Source: Thalassotalea loyana (GTDB lineage Bacteria; Pseudomonadota; Gammaproteobacteria; Enterobacterales; Alteromonadaceae). Taken from it: 64,000 nt of DNA. Below, piece after piece: positions 18,814-27,381 of the stretch; positions within the stretch are counted from its first letter, which is position 1; each line of letters opens with the position of its first letter. The notes beneath the pieces were generated by a model. That model was not told the DNA's origin, did no database searches, and saw nothing but the letters and a program-made list of their open reading frames with translations. The stretch spans positions 1-64,000 of the forward strand of contig NZ_BSSV01000003.1 in NCBI RefSeq assembly GCF_030161435.1, in the 5' to 3' direction. The translations under genes were made by a program, and so were the position numbers.

Positions 18814-21800
18814 TATGCCTTACCTCGGGGCTTACGTTGCTTGTTAACTAACCCTAAACATTGAACAAGATAATTTATTTCTTCAGGGATTTCTTCAACC
18901 ATAGGAGGTTGAGGCCAAAAATACTGCATGTACTCATCAACACTGAATGGCTTAAACATATTGGTGTCTGACCAAAACTCCTCGAATACTTGCTGATTAA
19001 ACTCCTTCGATTTTTTTATCTTTTCTGCAAGTAGCAAATTAATCAAAAGTGCACGCTGTTGACCTTCAACATACAATGATATTAACGTGTCTAGGAGTGC
19101 TTTTGCCGATTCAATAGGGGGGCAATCAAAGCGCTCAACGCCTTGAGATTTAGTGTCAAAATAAACACCATGGGTTTGCACGCCCCCCATTTCCCTGTGT
19201 TGTCCATTAATCGATGCATCTGCGAGCTGAATAAGTAACTGAGATAATACAATAAGCATCATATCTTTTGGCTTTGGTTCACTCTGTCGATAAACCAGCA
19301 ACATTTGTTCTACAACCTCAACAGTGGCGTGCAGCGATACGGTAACTTTTAATCCACTCTTTAATTCAATATCGGTGGTATACGACAAATCTACTTCATC
19401 AACTGCATTCAAACCCAGCGATTGTAGTACCTGATAAAAGGTATCAACATCTTGTTGCCATTGAGTAACTTCAATAGCTGTCGTTGGCAAATCTGGCAAA
19501 CGACCACTCAGCTTTTGGCTTTGGTATAATTCCTGCGCGATTATCTCAGGATCCTTTTCTGGATTGTTACGCTGAAAATCAAACAAGGCTTCGCGGTATT
19601 GATAAGCATCTAAACGGCTCACTGCAAAAGGCTCAATATCCTCTGGCGCATCTGAGCGCTTCGACAAAAATAGATTCAAATGTTCTCGAGCAAATTGTTT
19701 CGATGGGTGATCAAAAAACGCTACAAGCTCCTTAATATCCAGAGACAATGAATCAACAGCTAATGCTAACGCTTGATCACTCGTTTCCTTCTCACGGCTC
19801 GATGATAAGCCTAGACTGAGCCAGTTTTTATCAAAACTTTTGAACTCTCCATGATAATTATCAACAGAAAATGGTTGCATCGGCAGGCTGCGTAACGCTT
19901 GTTCGGTTTTAAATAGATCCCAGCCATAGCCTTTATCTAGATAATCCATCAACTCTTTCAATACCAGTGAAGGCTGCTGAACAGCGTTATTCTTCAGGCT
20001 ATTTCCTTGATAACTGAGGTATAGCGCTTTCCGCGCGGAGACGATTGCTTCCAAAAACATATATCGATCATCTCCACGACGAGAGCGATCGCCAACATTA
20101 AATGGTGTTTTTGACATCAAATCATAACTTAGTGGCTGTTTTTGGCGAGGAAACTCACCATCGTTAAGCCCAAGTACAGCAATAATTTTAAAAGGAATGC
20201 TACGCATCGGTACCATTGAGCAGAATGTGACTTGGCCTATCATAAATTGCCTGCCCGGATCCGGCACACTGAAATGATTCAATAAAAAGCTTTGAACTAC
20301 ACCTAAGCTAATTGAGTCGCTAAATTCAGCTAGTTGTGTGTATTCACCAAAAAGGTTTATTGCATCCTTTATAATTGCAAGTTTATGTTCCTTTTGTTCT
20401 TGAAAGAAATCATCAACAAATTGATGCAGGTAATTAAGCCATCGTTCTGATGATTTTACTTTCGATAACGAGATTGCATGCTCATGTAGTAAAGAAACAA
20501 TATGCATTAAGGTTCCGAGTAACTGGGCGTCATTTCCTTCGACAGTACTCAACAATAACTGATCATTCCAAACAACGTCATCGTCTTGATAGGCAAATCC
20601 ACGTATTAATCGCTCTAAGGCTTGTTGCCAAGTAAAGTTATCGGTTACGTTTTCTATCTGCAATACTTTTGCTTTATGTGATTTATCTAGCCCCCAGTGG
20701 ACACATGCTAATGACAACCATTGCGAAACTTTTTCGATATCATCGTCATCAATACCAAATTTGTTTTTAACCTGTTCTACTCGCATGAAACCTAAGATCT
20801 GACTAACATGGAATCTGCTATCAGGTAAGCGAAGCAAATCGATGAATGCCGCTACAACAGGTTCAGCATTTTTCGATACCCTATCGGCAATAGAACATGG
20901 CAATGGCGGCACATCGTCAGCAATCTCCTGCCAACCGCGGGTAAAGACTGCATTAACATAAGGTGCATAATGTTCCACCTCTGGGCACATCACTAACACA
21001 TCTTTAGGCGTTAAGCTCGGATCTTGATTAAACTGATGCAACAACCAGTCATGGAGTCCTTGAATTTCACGCATGGCACTGTGTGCCTTGGTAATGGTTA
21101 TCGAGTCATCCTGGGCAATTTTCGGATTATGTCTTGCATCAGTTAGTGTTAATATGTCTTTTTGGACTTGTTCTAACACTGACAACTCTTGGGCTTCATG
21201 CAATACATTAATATCGTCAAACGCATCAATATTAATCGTAGAATAATGTTGTAGTAACGCTAAGAACTCTTTTCCTTGTTGACCCAAATTTGCCAACAAT
21301 GGATTTGCCACTAATTCATCAATCTCACTTTGCGATACCCACTGTTCAATTTGTTTAAACGCTTGTTTTTCAGTTTGAATATCTCCCCAGTAATCAGCAC
21401 ATGGGTTTAAGTGAAAAAAGTGTACCTGGGTGTGTTCACTAATCGCATTAATAAAGTCTAACCAAAGTGGTGCCATCGAATCAATACCAAAAAATGCAAT
21501 CCGTTTAGGTAGCTTATCCTTATTTGCTTCGAGGTTATCTATCGCATGTTTAATAATAATTTGCGGGTCGTAGTTTTCTTCGGCCGTTAACATGCGCCAC
21601 AGTTTTGCTTGCCACAACATTAACGGTTCTACATGAGATGCTATGCCATCATTAAGCTCTGTCTTACTACAGGTTAAATCGCCTTGGTTCCAGCTTGCGA
21701 TCCATGTGGGTCGATAGATTAAATATTGTTCATATAAATCGGCTAACTGGCACGCAAGTTGATAGCATCTTTGCTGCTGAATTTTCGGTGAGTTTTCACC

Positions 21801-22157
21801 ACGCCAAAACTGAGTTACTTGGCCAAAATCAGCATCATCTACGACCTTTTCACTCATTAACAGCGCAAGTATTCGCCAGCTTAGCACCTCACGAGAGAAC
21901 AAGGTCTCATCAGGCACATTTTCCTCTCCAGCTACCGTTCTAGCAAGCTTCCATAGAAACTGAGCAGGTAACGCGTAACCGAAATTAAAGCTAATTTTTC
22001 GTGATTGAGCCAATTGCATGCTCAACCAATGTTGCATGCCTGCATTCTGTACTACGATGGCTTCTTTTTCAAAAATGGGTAATGGATTGATGTGTTGAAT
22101 TTTGAGATAAAGCTGCAACAAATGCTCCATTTTGTTTGCAGGATACAGATAAATCAC
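18813..22157 (-). CDS. recC: Exodeoxyribonuclease V gamma subunit RecC
   Basis: A 1114-residue RecC, against about 1120 in E. coli. It has the degenerate N-terminal helicase fold ('NAGMQHWLSMQLAQ') and the conserved 'FCSMVPMRSIPFKIIAVLGLNDGEFPR' region, quoted in part. RecC holds the complex together and recognises Chi. The start is GTG with AAGG 7 bases before it. Unlike E. coli there is no ptrA between recC and recB. It is the first gene of the recC-recB-recD-DUF3087-VOC-asparaginase run. The promoter must lie in 22158-22262, where I could not fix a -10/-35 pair. Confidence 0.96.
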   Translation of the reverse strand: MIYLYPANKMEHLLQLYLKIQHINPLPIFEKEAIVVQNAGMQHWLSMQLAQSRKISFNFGYALPAQFLWKLARTVAGEENVPDETLFSREVLSWRILALLMSEKVVDDADFGQVTQFWRGENSPKIQQQRCYQLACQLADLYEQYLIYRPTWIASWNQGDLTCSKTELNDGIASHVEPLMLWQAKLWRMLTAEENYDPQIIIKHAIDNLEANKDKLPKRIAFFGIDSMAPLWLDFINAISEHTQVHFFHLNPCADYWGDIQTEKQAFKQIEQWVSQSEIDELVANPLLANLGQQGKEFLALLQHYSTINIDAFDDINVLHEAQELSVLEQVQKDILTLTDARHNPKIAQDDSITITKAHSAMREIQGLHDWLLHQFNQDPSLTPKDVLVMCPEVEHYAPYVNAVFTRGWQEIADDVPPLPCSIADRVSKNAEPVVAAFIDLLRLPDSRFHVSQILGFMRVEQVKNKFGIDDDDIEKVSQWLSLACVHWGLDKSHKAKVLQIENVTDNFTWQQALERLIRGFAYQDDDVVWNDQLLLSTVEGNDAQLLGTLMHIVSLLHEHAISLSKVKSSERWLNYLHQFVDDFFQEQKEHKLAIIKDAINLFGEYTQLAEFSDSISLGVVQSFLLNHFSVPDPGRQFMIGQVTFCSMVPMRSIPFKIIAVLGLNDGEFPRQKQPLSYDLMSKTPFNVGDRSRRGDDRYMFLEAIVSARKALYLSYQGNSLKNNAVQQPSLVLKELMDYLDKGYGWDLFKTEQALRSLPMQPFSVDNYHGEFKSFDKNWLSLGLSSSREKETSDQALALAVDSLSLDIKELVAFFDHPSKQFAREHLNLFLSKRSDAPEDIEPFAVSRLDAYQYREALFDFQRNNPEKDPEIIAQELYQSQKLSGRLPDLPTTAIEVTQWQQDVDTFYQVLQSLGLNAVDEVDLSYTTDIELKSGLKVTVSLHATVEVVEQMLLVYRQSEPKPKDMMLIVLSQLLIQLADASINGQHREMGGVQTHGVYFDTKSQGVERFDCPPIESAKALLDTLISLYVEGQQRALLINLLLAEKIKKSKEFNQQVFEEFWSDTNMFKPFSVDEYMQYFWPQPPMVEEIPEEINYLVQCLGLVNKQRKPRGKA

Positions 22158-22262
22158 ACAGTCACCTTCGGTTTATTTTTATTTAATATTTGGTGGCTAC
22201 AAATTATTGCGAAGTGAAATAATTTAATAGGTTTTAAAGGGATTTAACCATACAGGTATATT

Positions 22263-22301
22263 ATTGACTAGCGCTTTTTCACGAAATATGCGCTAGTCAA
22301 T
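22263..22301 (-). terminator. Hairpin terminator downstream of the DUF4870-like gene
   Basis: A 12-bp perfect inverted repeat (22263-22274 and 22290-22301, arm 'ATTGACTAGCGC') with a 15-base loop lies 17 bp past the stop of the minus-strand gene at 22318. No strong T-run follows on the minus strand, so termination efficiency is uncertain. Confidence 0.6.
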
Positions 22302-22317
22302 TTAGTTTGAAGATTTA

Positions 22318-22650
22318 TTAGTCGATGAAGTCAAAATAACGTTGGAATCGATCACCGACATAGGGCAAAGGCGCTTTACTTTGGTTGTAAGCTTGCCATA
22401 CAGCGATGCACCATAAACCCAAAACGGCAATGGTAGCTAACCAACCAATTAATGGAACAAAACTAAAAACCGCGAACAAGAGTATTAACCCTAAGGACTG
22501 GCGCAAATGAAAGCGCAATAATGGGCAACGGTTTTTACCATAACAAAATAAGCTGATGAGCCAGCCTATCACGGTAAAGTAGCTTAAAACCGCTAGTAAT
22601 TTTGCCGTATCTTCGGCAATATCATCTGTTGAAGACTCGTAATGCGCCAT
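22318..22650 (-). CDS. Small membrane protein, DUF4870/Tic20-like
   Basis: A 110-residue protein with three predicted membrane segments ('LLAVLSYFTVIGWLISLF', 'SLGLILLFAVFSFVPLIGWLA' in part, and 'AVLGLWCIAVWQAY'). The arrangement 'LRFHLRQSLGL' between the first two is typical of DUF4870-like proteins. The function is unknown. I chose the ATG at 22650, which has AAGGAG 7 bases upstream, over an in-frame ATG 8 codons earlier. It is divergent from the DUF2982 gene. Confidence 0.72.
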   Translation of the reverse strand: MAHYESSTDDIAEDTAKLLAVLSYFTVIGWLISLFCYGKNRCPLLRFHLRQSLGLILLFAVFSFVPLIGWLATIAVLGLWCIAVWQAYNQSKAPLPYVGDRFQRYFDFID

Positions 22651-22740
22651 ATTACACTCCTTGATAATAACCACGCTTTAAGTATAGCAAAGGGCCCGAT
22701 ACTCACTAAATTCAGTTTAGTGATAATGAATGAAGTATTT

Positions 22741-23412
22741 ATGACAAGAGCAATCAAAATTTACGCGAACTCAACACGGCACAGTTTGTTTATTACCATT
22801 GTAGGTGTGACTATGTTGTTGATTTGTTTAATGTTAATAAATAGTTATTGGCATGAGGCAAAATTGGTTTTGATCTTCTTAACATTGGCTTCCGGTGTGG
22901 TCTTGATCACAGGGATTACCAAACAAATTGAGCCTAAATGTAGTTTCGACATTAGTCCTCAACAACTTGTTTATTTACATCGCTGTGGGCACTGGCAACT
23001 TCCGTGGTCAGAGATTAAGTATATTGCACCACTGCATTCAACTCGTGGTGTTGAACAACAAGCATTACCCTACGTTGGCATTGTCATTAATGATTTAGTA
23101 AGACTTGCTGATTTAATAACGCCGAGGCTTGCAAATAAGTTATTGCACGAACAAAGACCACTATTAATTTTGGCTGTGCAGCATGAACTGCTCAAGGTTG
23201 AAGATATTACGCTTCGCTTTTCCCCATACAAAACAAAAGCGGGAATCATTACCGGCCCAAAAGGTGAGTTTTTACATCAATGTGAGAACTTAAAAGCGGC
23301 CTTCGGATTTCACTTGTATATCCCGTCATCAGCACTAGATAGGAGCGTTGAAGAGTTTAGTGTATTATTAAACGAATGCCGCGTTGCATCTGCTAGTTAT
23401 GAAGATGAGTAA
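22741..23412 (+). CDS. DUF2982 family membrane protein
   Basis: A protein of about 223 residues resembling DUF2982 of Vibrio, Shewanella and Colwellia. Two membrane segments lie near the N-terminus ('SLFITIVGVTMLLICLML' and 'LVLIFLTLASGVVLITGI'). A cytosolic PH-like part follows, with 'GHWQLPWSEIKYIAP' and 'LPYVGIVINDLV'. The function is unknown. Start choice is uncertain between ATG 22741 and ATG 22726; neither has a good ribosome-binding site. It converges on ybaK with a 19-bp gap. Confidence 0.7.
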   Translation: MTRAIKIYANSTRHSLFITIVGVTMLLICLMLINSYWHEAKLVLIFLTLASGVVLITGITKQIEPKCSFDISPQQLVYLHRCGHWQLPWSEIKYIAPLHSTRGVEQQALPYVGIVINDLVRLADLITPRLANKLLHEQRPLLILAVQHELLKVEDITLRFSPYKTKAGIITGPKGEFLHQCENLKAAFGFHLYIPSSALDRSVEEFSVLLNECRVASASYEDE

Positions 23413-23431
23413 TATTTAAACAGATGACCTG

Positions 23432-23899
23432 TTATTGAGCTAAATCAGCTAAGGTTGCCCCTGTTAACTTAACCAAGTCTTTAGGTGAAAGCTCAATCTC
23501 TAATCCTCGACGACCTGCACTGATATATATTGTTTGAAAATGCTCCGCTGAAGTATCTATAAAGGTTTTCAGCCGCTTTTTTTGCCCTAAAGGGCTAACA
23601 CCGCCCAAGATGTAACCACTAGAACGTTCAACAGCCGCTTTGTCCGCCATCTTTGCTTTCTTAGCACCCGCGGCTTTCGCTATTTGTTTCATACTTAACA
23701 TGGTCGATACAGGTATCACACCCACAACTAACGTGTGTTCATCTACACAAGCAACTAACGTTTTAAATACTCGGGTCTCACTAACATCTAATTTTTTTGC
23801 AGCCTCTAACCCATATGAATCACTCGAGGCATCATGATTATATTCATGGATTGTGTAGGAAATTTTAGCCTGCTTTGCAATGTTTATTGCTGGAGTCAT
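23432..23899 (-). CDS. ybaK: Cys-tRNA(Pro)/Cys-tRNA(Cys) deacylase YbaK
   Basis: A 155-residue YbaK/EbsC-type trans-editing protein that hydrolyses mischarged Cys-tRNA(Pro). The conserved lysine is in 'ETRVFKTLV', and the family blocks 'AKMADKAAVERSSGYILGGVSP' (in part) and 'GRRGLEIELSP' are present. It overlaps the upstream serine hydrolase by 4 bp (ATGA), so the two are cotranscribed even though their roles are unrelated. Confidence 0.93.
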   Translation of the reverse strand: MTPAINIAKQAKISYTIHEYNHDASSDSYGLEAAKKLDVSETRVFKTLVACVDEHTLVVGVIPVSTMLSMKQIAKAAGAKKAKMADKAAVERSSGYILGGVSPLGQKKRLKTFIDTSAEHFQTIYISAGRRGLEIELSPKDLVKLTGATLADLAQ

Positions 23900-24933
23900 G
23901 ATTTAGCCTCATTTTTTAAAATCTTAACAATTCTTTTGATAAAGATTTCAGACAAGTTCCAATGATAACCGGTGAAGTCTGTTGTGTTGAAAAACTGAAC
24001 CACAACAGTATCTATATCTCTATGATACTCAGCCAAGCTTTGATAACCCGGCACTAAACCACCATGCTCATATACATATAAAACATCGTATATCTCCTGC
24101 TCGCCCTCGCTAAACACCGAACCATCGTTCAATGCTCTTAAGAATGTCCCCACATCTTGAGCAGAGGCCAGCATACCGTTATCATTTTCTTTAAAGTCCT
24201 CCAAAATACCAACGTAATACCCACTCATTACATCATCTAAATTGACTTCATGAATTGAGCTATATGTATTAGTTAGATTCAATGGGAGTAAAATCTGCTC
24301 TTTGATGTATTGGTGATGGCTGTATCCCGTGACCTTTTTAATGATTTGACGCAGCAACAAATAATTTGTGTTTGAATATTCATAGCCTTTATCTGGTTTA
24401 AAACTCACAGGTAACTCAAGCGCAAAATCTAATGCTCTAGCACCATTTTCCTGCTCGTTTTCCCAGTACGCTGGGTTATTGGTAAAGTTAGGAATACCGC
24501 TGCGATGTTGCACCAGCATCCGAATAGAAATTTCATCAGCATATTCTAAACGACCAACTAGCTCAGGAAAGTAATCTGCCACCTTATCGTCTATCGACAA
24601 TTGTTTGTTGTTAGCCAGCTTTGCAATAGAAACAGCAACATACAACTTGCTAATACTGGCTATTTTAAAAAGTGAATGGGGGTTAACAGGTGTATTCGTA
24701 TCACGATTATCGACTCCTGCAGTATAAAAAGCGGGCGCCTGACCTGCTTGGTCTACGTAAACGATTACTCCCTCAAAACCGTAGTCAATAGTGTCATCAA
24801 CTTGAGCTTGAACACTATCAGGTAATGGTAGGATCCATGCCTTCACGAGGACCCAAGGGACAAAGAACAAAGAGATCGCTGTCGCTGAAAACAGAAATAC
24901 CCTAAAGACTAATTTTACGTTGTTATTGCTCAT
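23896..24933 (-). CDS. Class C beta-lactamase-like serine hydrolase
   Basis: A 345-residue member of the beta-lactamase/penicillin-binding-protein superfamily (PF00144 type). One N-terminal membrane segment or uncleaved signal lies at residues 10-35. Catalytic motifs are SxxK 'SISK' at 93-96, YxN 'YSN' at 186-188, and 'HGG' near 301 replacing KTG. The HGG form is typical of esterases, DD-peptidases and related proteins rather than true AmpC, so antibiotic hydrolysis should not be assumed. It should act outside the cytoplasm. It lies directly downstream of the B1 metallo-beta-lactamase gene (131-bp gap with a hairpin) and overlaps ybaK. Confidence 0.85.
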   Translation of the reverse strand: MSNNNVKLVFRVFLFSATAISLFFVPWVLVKAWILPLPDSVQAQVDDTIDYGFEGVIVYVDQAGQAPAFYTAGVDNRDTNTPVNPHSLFKIASISKLYVAVSIAKLANNKQLSIDDKVADYFPELVGRLEYADEISIRMLVQHRSGIPNFTNNPAYWENEQENGARALDFALELPVSFKPDKGYEYSNTNYLLLRQIIKKVTGYSHHQYIKEQILLPLNLTNTYSSIHEVNLDDVMSGYYVGILEDFKENDNGMLASAQDVGTFLRALNDGSVFSEGEQEIYDVLYVYEHGGLVPGYQSLAEYHRDIDTVVVQFFNTTDFTGYHWNLSEIFIKRIVKILKNEAKS

Positions 24934-25001
24934 ATTTGATGCTTATGGCTACTAATTTGTTATATTCGAGTCGACGCTAGCCATCATCACCCTCATTAGC
25001 T

Positions 25002-25038
25002 AACAACGTAAATATTCGAGTTACAAATTTACGTTGTT
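25002..25038. terminator. Hairpin between the metallo-beta-lactamase and serine hydrolase genes
   Basis: A 12-bp perfect inverted repeat (25002-25013 and 25027-25038, arm 'AACAACGTAAAT') with a 13-base loop lies 26 bp after the metallo-beta-lactamase stop. There is no minus-strand T-run, so it may be an mRNA-stabilising structure or a weak terminator. The word 'attcgag' occurs at 24964 and again in the loop. Confidence 0.5.
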
Positions 25039-25063
25039 TAAGCTTGTTTGATGTACCAGCGCT

Positions 25064-25798
25064 TTATTTAGTTGAGCTAGCCGCGAGTACATCAACAGCA
25101 AGTTTCTGCGTGTGTAAAAGTAGACTTGTATCACCTACTCTACCATGACCTGGCACGACAACCTTGATGTCAGGAAATCGCTCCATTACATTTTGCACAG
25201 ATTGCGGCCAGTCTTCGATAACAGCGTCACCAGTATAGCCAAGGCTTCTATTACTTAAGCTCTTAACAAAACAACCACCAAACAGTATACCCGCCTCAGG
25301 TAACCACACGACGATATTGTCTTTAGAGTGCCCTGGGCCTGGATAAAATACTTGAATTTTATCATCGACTAAATTGACGTTATCGCCGATGATTTCTTGG
25401 GTTGCACTTTGCTTTTTATTCGCACCTAATAGTTGGTTTGTCAGCGTTGTAGCATAAGTCATAATCTGTAATTCATTGAACAAGGCAATATCATTGCTGG
25501 CATCATCATGAAAATGCGTAAATACTGCGCTTTTAGCAGTAAAGCCATTGGTTTCAATCCACTTAATTAACGATTTTGAGCTCTCCGTAGTCCAAGCTGA
25601 ATCAATAATGTGCGCATCAGTCCCATCAATAACAATTAAACCAGAAGCTCCAATATACCCCCAGGGTTTCACATGCTTGTATGAGACATGTTGATAAACA
25701 TTATCGGCCAATTTTGTTACAGTGAACTGTTTTTTATTGTCGTTACCCGCCAATCCAATCACAGGAAATAAAACAAAAAGCAACCAAACATATTTCAC
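25064..25798 (-). CDS. Subclass B1 metallo-beta-lactamase
   Basis: A 244-residue exported enzyme of the B1 family (IMP/VIM type). With the start used here, the zinc ligands are: His95, His97 and Asp99 in 'HFHDD' (standard H116/H118/D120), His157 in 'GPGHSKDN' (H196), Cys176 in 'GGCFVKS' (C221) and His218 in 'PGHG' (H263). Lys179 corresponds to the substrate-binding Lys224. These residues are what B1 enzymes use to hydrolyse penicillins, cephalosporins and carbapenems. Activity here is inferred. I chose GTG at 25798 because GAGG precedes it by 7 bases and a clean signal peptide ('KYVWLLFVLFPVIGLA') follows at once. It looks chromosomal: no mobile element is adjacent. Confidence 0.88.
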   Translation of the reverse strand: MKYVWLLFVLFPVIGLAGNDNKKQFTVTKLADNVYQHVSYKHVKPWGYIGASGLIVIDGTDAHIIDSAWTTESSKSLIKWIETNGFTAKSAVFTHFHDDASNDIALFNELQIMTYATTLTNQLLGANKKQSATQEIIGDNVNLVDDKIQVFYPGPGHSKDNIVVWLPEAGILFGGCFVKSLSNRSLGYTGDAVIEDWPQSVQNVMERFPDIKVVVPGHGRVGDTSLLLHTQKLAVDVLAASSTK

Positions 25799-25837
25799 CG
25801 TTGAAACCTCAAATATTCTTCTGAAAACCAATAACGC

Positions 25838-26092
25838 TTATCGTAAATTTCTGACTGGAATGCCAGTTTCTGTGCGTGCAACAGGACTGCCACGATACGA
25901 CTTTTCCCACTCTGGCTTGATAATCAGAAAGTAATAAACAAAGAAGCCAAGCCAAGAAAGGCAAAACGCCATCAAAAACCAAATAAGTTTCTGTGCACCA
26001 GATGCTTTGTTGGACACTAAGACAAGCCCCCATGGGAGCACATTGAATAAAAAGCCAAAAAGTACAATAAGCATAAAGCTAAAAATATCCAT
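25838..26092 (-). CDS. Hypothetical two-pass membrane protein
   Basis: An 84-residue protein with hydrophobic segments at about 2-27 and 35-60 ('IWFLMAFCLSWLGFFVYYFL') and a basic, arginine-rich tail. The layout resembles small PLDc_N-like or superinfection-type membrane proteins, but I do not recognise a family. It lies 39 bp upstream of the metallo-beta-lactamase start and could be cotranscribed. Confidence 0.6.
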   Translation of the reverse strand: MDIFSFMLIVLFGFLFNVLPWGLVLVSNKASGAQKLIWFLMAFCLSWLGFFVYYFLIIKPEWEKSYRGSPVARTETGIPVRNLR

Positions 26093-26258
26093 ATTATTTA
26101 CCTATTAACTGCTTCAAAATTAAGTGTAAGAATGTGAGGAAGAGTTAACAGTAAAGTGCTGGATATCCTTTCCTAAAGCCACATGTCATGTTTCAATTTT
26201 AAACGTTTTAAAACTGAAACATTACTTTAAACCAATCAAATTTAAGCTACAAGAATAA

Positions 26259-26520
26259 TCACTTGTTTTCATTGTGATCTATTTCAGTAACCACAAACGA
26301 TACTGACGTAATCTTCCAATTATCATCAACTTTGACCATACTCCACGACTCCGTTCCGAATCTTTTCTTCTTGCTCTCCAGTGTCAGGAATCACCTTGTC
26401 AGGTGGACCAAATTTCCCAAAATCTACAACTGACGGCTAATCCGCTTTTACTGAACGTGTACCAGCAAGGAAAGAAATACCTTGTTGGCGCTATACCTCA
26501 GACAATGTCTGATAAAACCA
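26259..26520 (-). pseudogene. Remnant of a SnoaL/NTF2-like protein gene
   Basis: The 26093-26525 stretch has no intact gene. On the minus strand from 26520 one frame reads 'FYQTLSEV', stop, 'RQQGISFLAGTRSVKAD', stop, 'PSVVDFGKFGPPDKVIPDTG'. Both stops are TAG, possibly from CAG. The frame then shifts, and the sequence continues as 'FGTESWSMVKVDDNWKITSV' to a stop at 26259-26261. The last part resembles the C-terminal strand of SnoaL/NTF2-like proteins. At least two nonsense changes and one frameshift or small deletion make it non-functional. The family assignment is tentative. Confidence 0.5.
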
Positions 26521-26525
26521 GTAAG

Positions 26526-26888
26526 TTATTGTGCTTTGGTGTAAACGATAAAAGCTAATGTCACCACAGCAAGTACATAAAACAATCGAGTTTTTATCCG
26601 TGTATCTTTTCTTGGTGATAGTAATTTGTGTACTTGAATGTCATCTGGCACATGTTGATGAGCTTTAACTTGAGCTCCTTTTTGACCATGTTCAGTTTTG
26701 ACAATACTGATAATAATAGTCGCTCCCGGTTTATGGAGCTTTTTGTCGTAGTGCTCAAAATCAGTCAGCGGTAGAAAACCATAACGATCGGCCCCAAAGT
26801 TAACAAATATTGCCTGAAGCGACGGCTCAACTCGCACAATTTCTGAATTAAAATAATTACCCTGTATAAACAGGTGACTATCTTTCAT
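26526..26888 (-). CDS. Orphan RNase E/G-type S1 domain with C-terminal membrane anchor
   Basis: A protein of about 120 residues. Its first 75 or so match the S1 RNA-binding domain of RNase E/G: 'IVRVEPSLQAIFVNFGADRYGFLPL' is very close to the RNase E block (quoted as 'VRVEPSLQAIFVNFGADR' and 'YGFLPL'). The catalytic DNase I-like and zinc-link domains are absent. A membrane segment ends the protein ('LFYVLAVVTLAFIVYT'). It probably binds RNA at the inner membrane and has no nuclease activity of its own. I prefer the ATG at 26888; an upstream one at 26966 would overlap the preceding rof gene by 53 bp. Confidence 0.65.
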   Translation of the reverse strand: MKDSHLFIQGNYFNSEIVRVEPSLQAIFVNFGADRYGFLPLTDFEHYDKKLHKPGATIIISIVKTEHGQKGAQVKAHQHVPDDIQVHKLLSPRKDTRIKTRLFYVLAVVTLAFIVYTKAQ

Positions 26889-26913
26889 TTGCTTACTATC
26901 CCTACAAAGTATG

Positions 26914-27174
26914 TTAATTCCCTTCACCTGCGGCAAACGCAATTGTCTGAAAATGCGGATTATCAATATTTACTCGTAACTCTGCGACGCTTGCAAGATC
27001 GATAAGTTGACTATTTCCTTGATCTTCAATTTTTATACATTCAGCGCGTTCATGGTTTAAGCACGTATCAAGTGCAACACCAACGATTTCCTTACCATCG
27101 TGTAAAATTAATGTGATCGGGTATTTAAATGTACAAACTATCTCTATGTAATCATATTGCGAGCACGTTAACAT
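26914..27174 (-). CDS. rof: Rho-binding antiterminator (Rof/YaeO family)
   Basis: An 86-residue protein resembling Rof, the small SM-like protein that binds Rho and inhibits termination. The pattern 'CSQYDYIEIVCTFKYPITL' followed by 'LHDGKEIVGVALDT' and 'ECIKIE' matches the family. It sits 25 bp upstream of the S1-domain gene, so the two RNA-related proteins are probably cotranscribed. Confidence 0.75.
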   Translation of the reverse strand: MLTCSQYDYIEIVCTFKYPITLILHDGKEIVGVALDTCLNHERAECIKIEDQGNSQLIDLASVAELRVNIDNPHFQTIAFAAGEGN

Positions 27175-27381
27175 AAAGATCTCCTCGATTTAGTGCAATT
27201 TGAGCAAAGCCAGACCGTAAGGCAATGGCCACATTTATCAAGCTATTTGTTGAATGGAAAACTTCCTCACAACACTTTGGTGGTTTATGGTACCGTTATA
27301 AAGCTTATTTGTTTTTTCGACTAAACTTTACTTAATTGATAAACGTTCATTGTCATCATGGAATGATTAAAAGGGGTTTCC

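Noticed and set aside
25809-26033. 74-codon minus-strand frame beside the metallo-beta-lactamase
   Set aside because: It overlaps the 84-codon membrane-protein frame, which has better hydrophobic segments and start.
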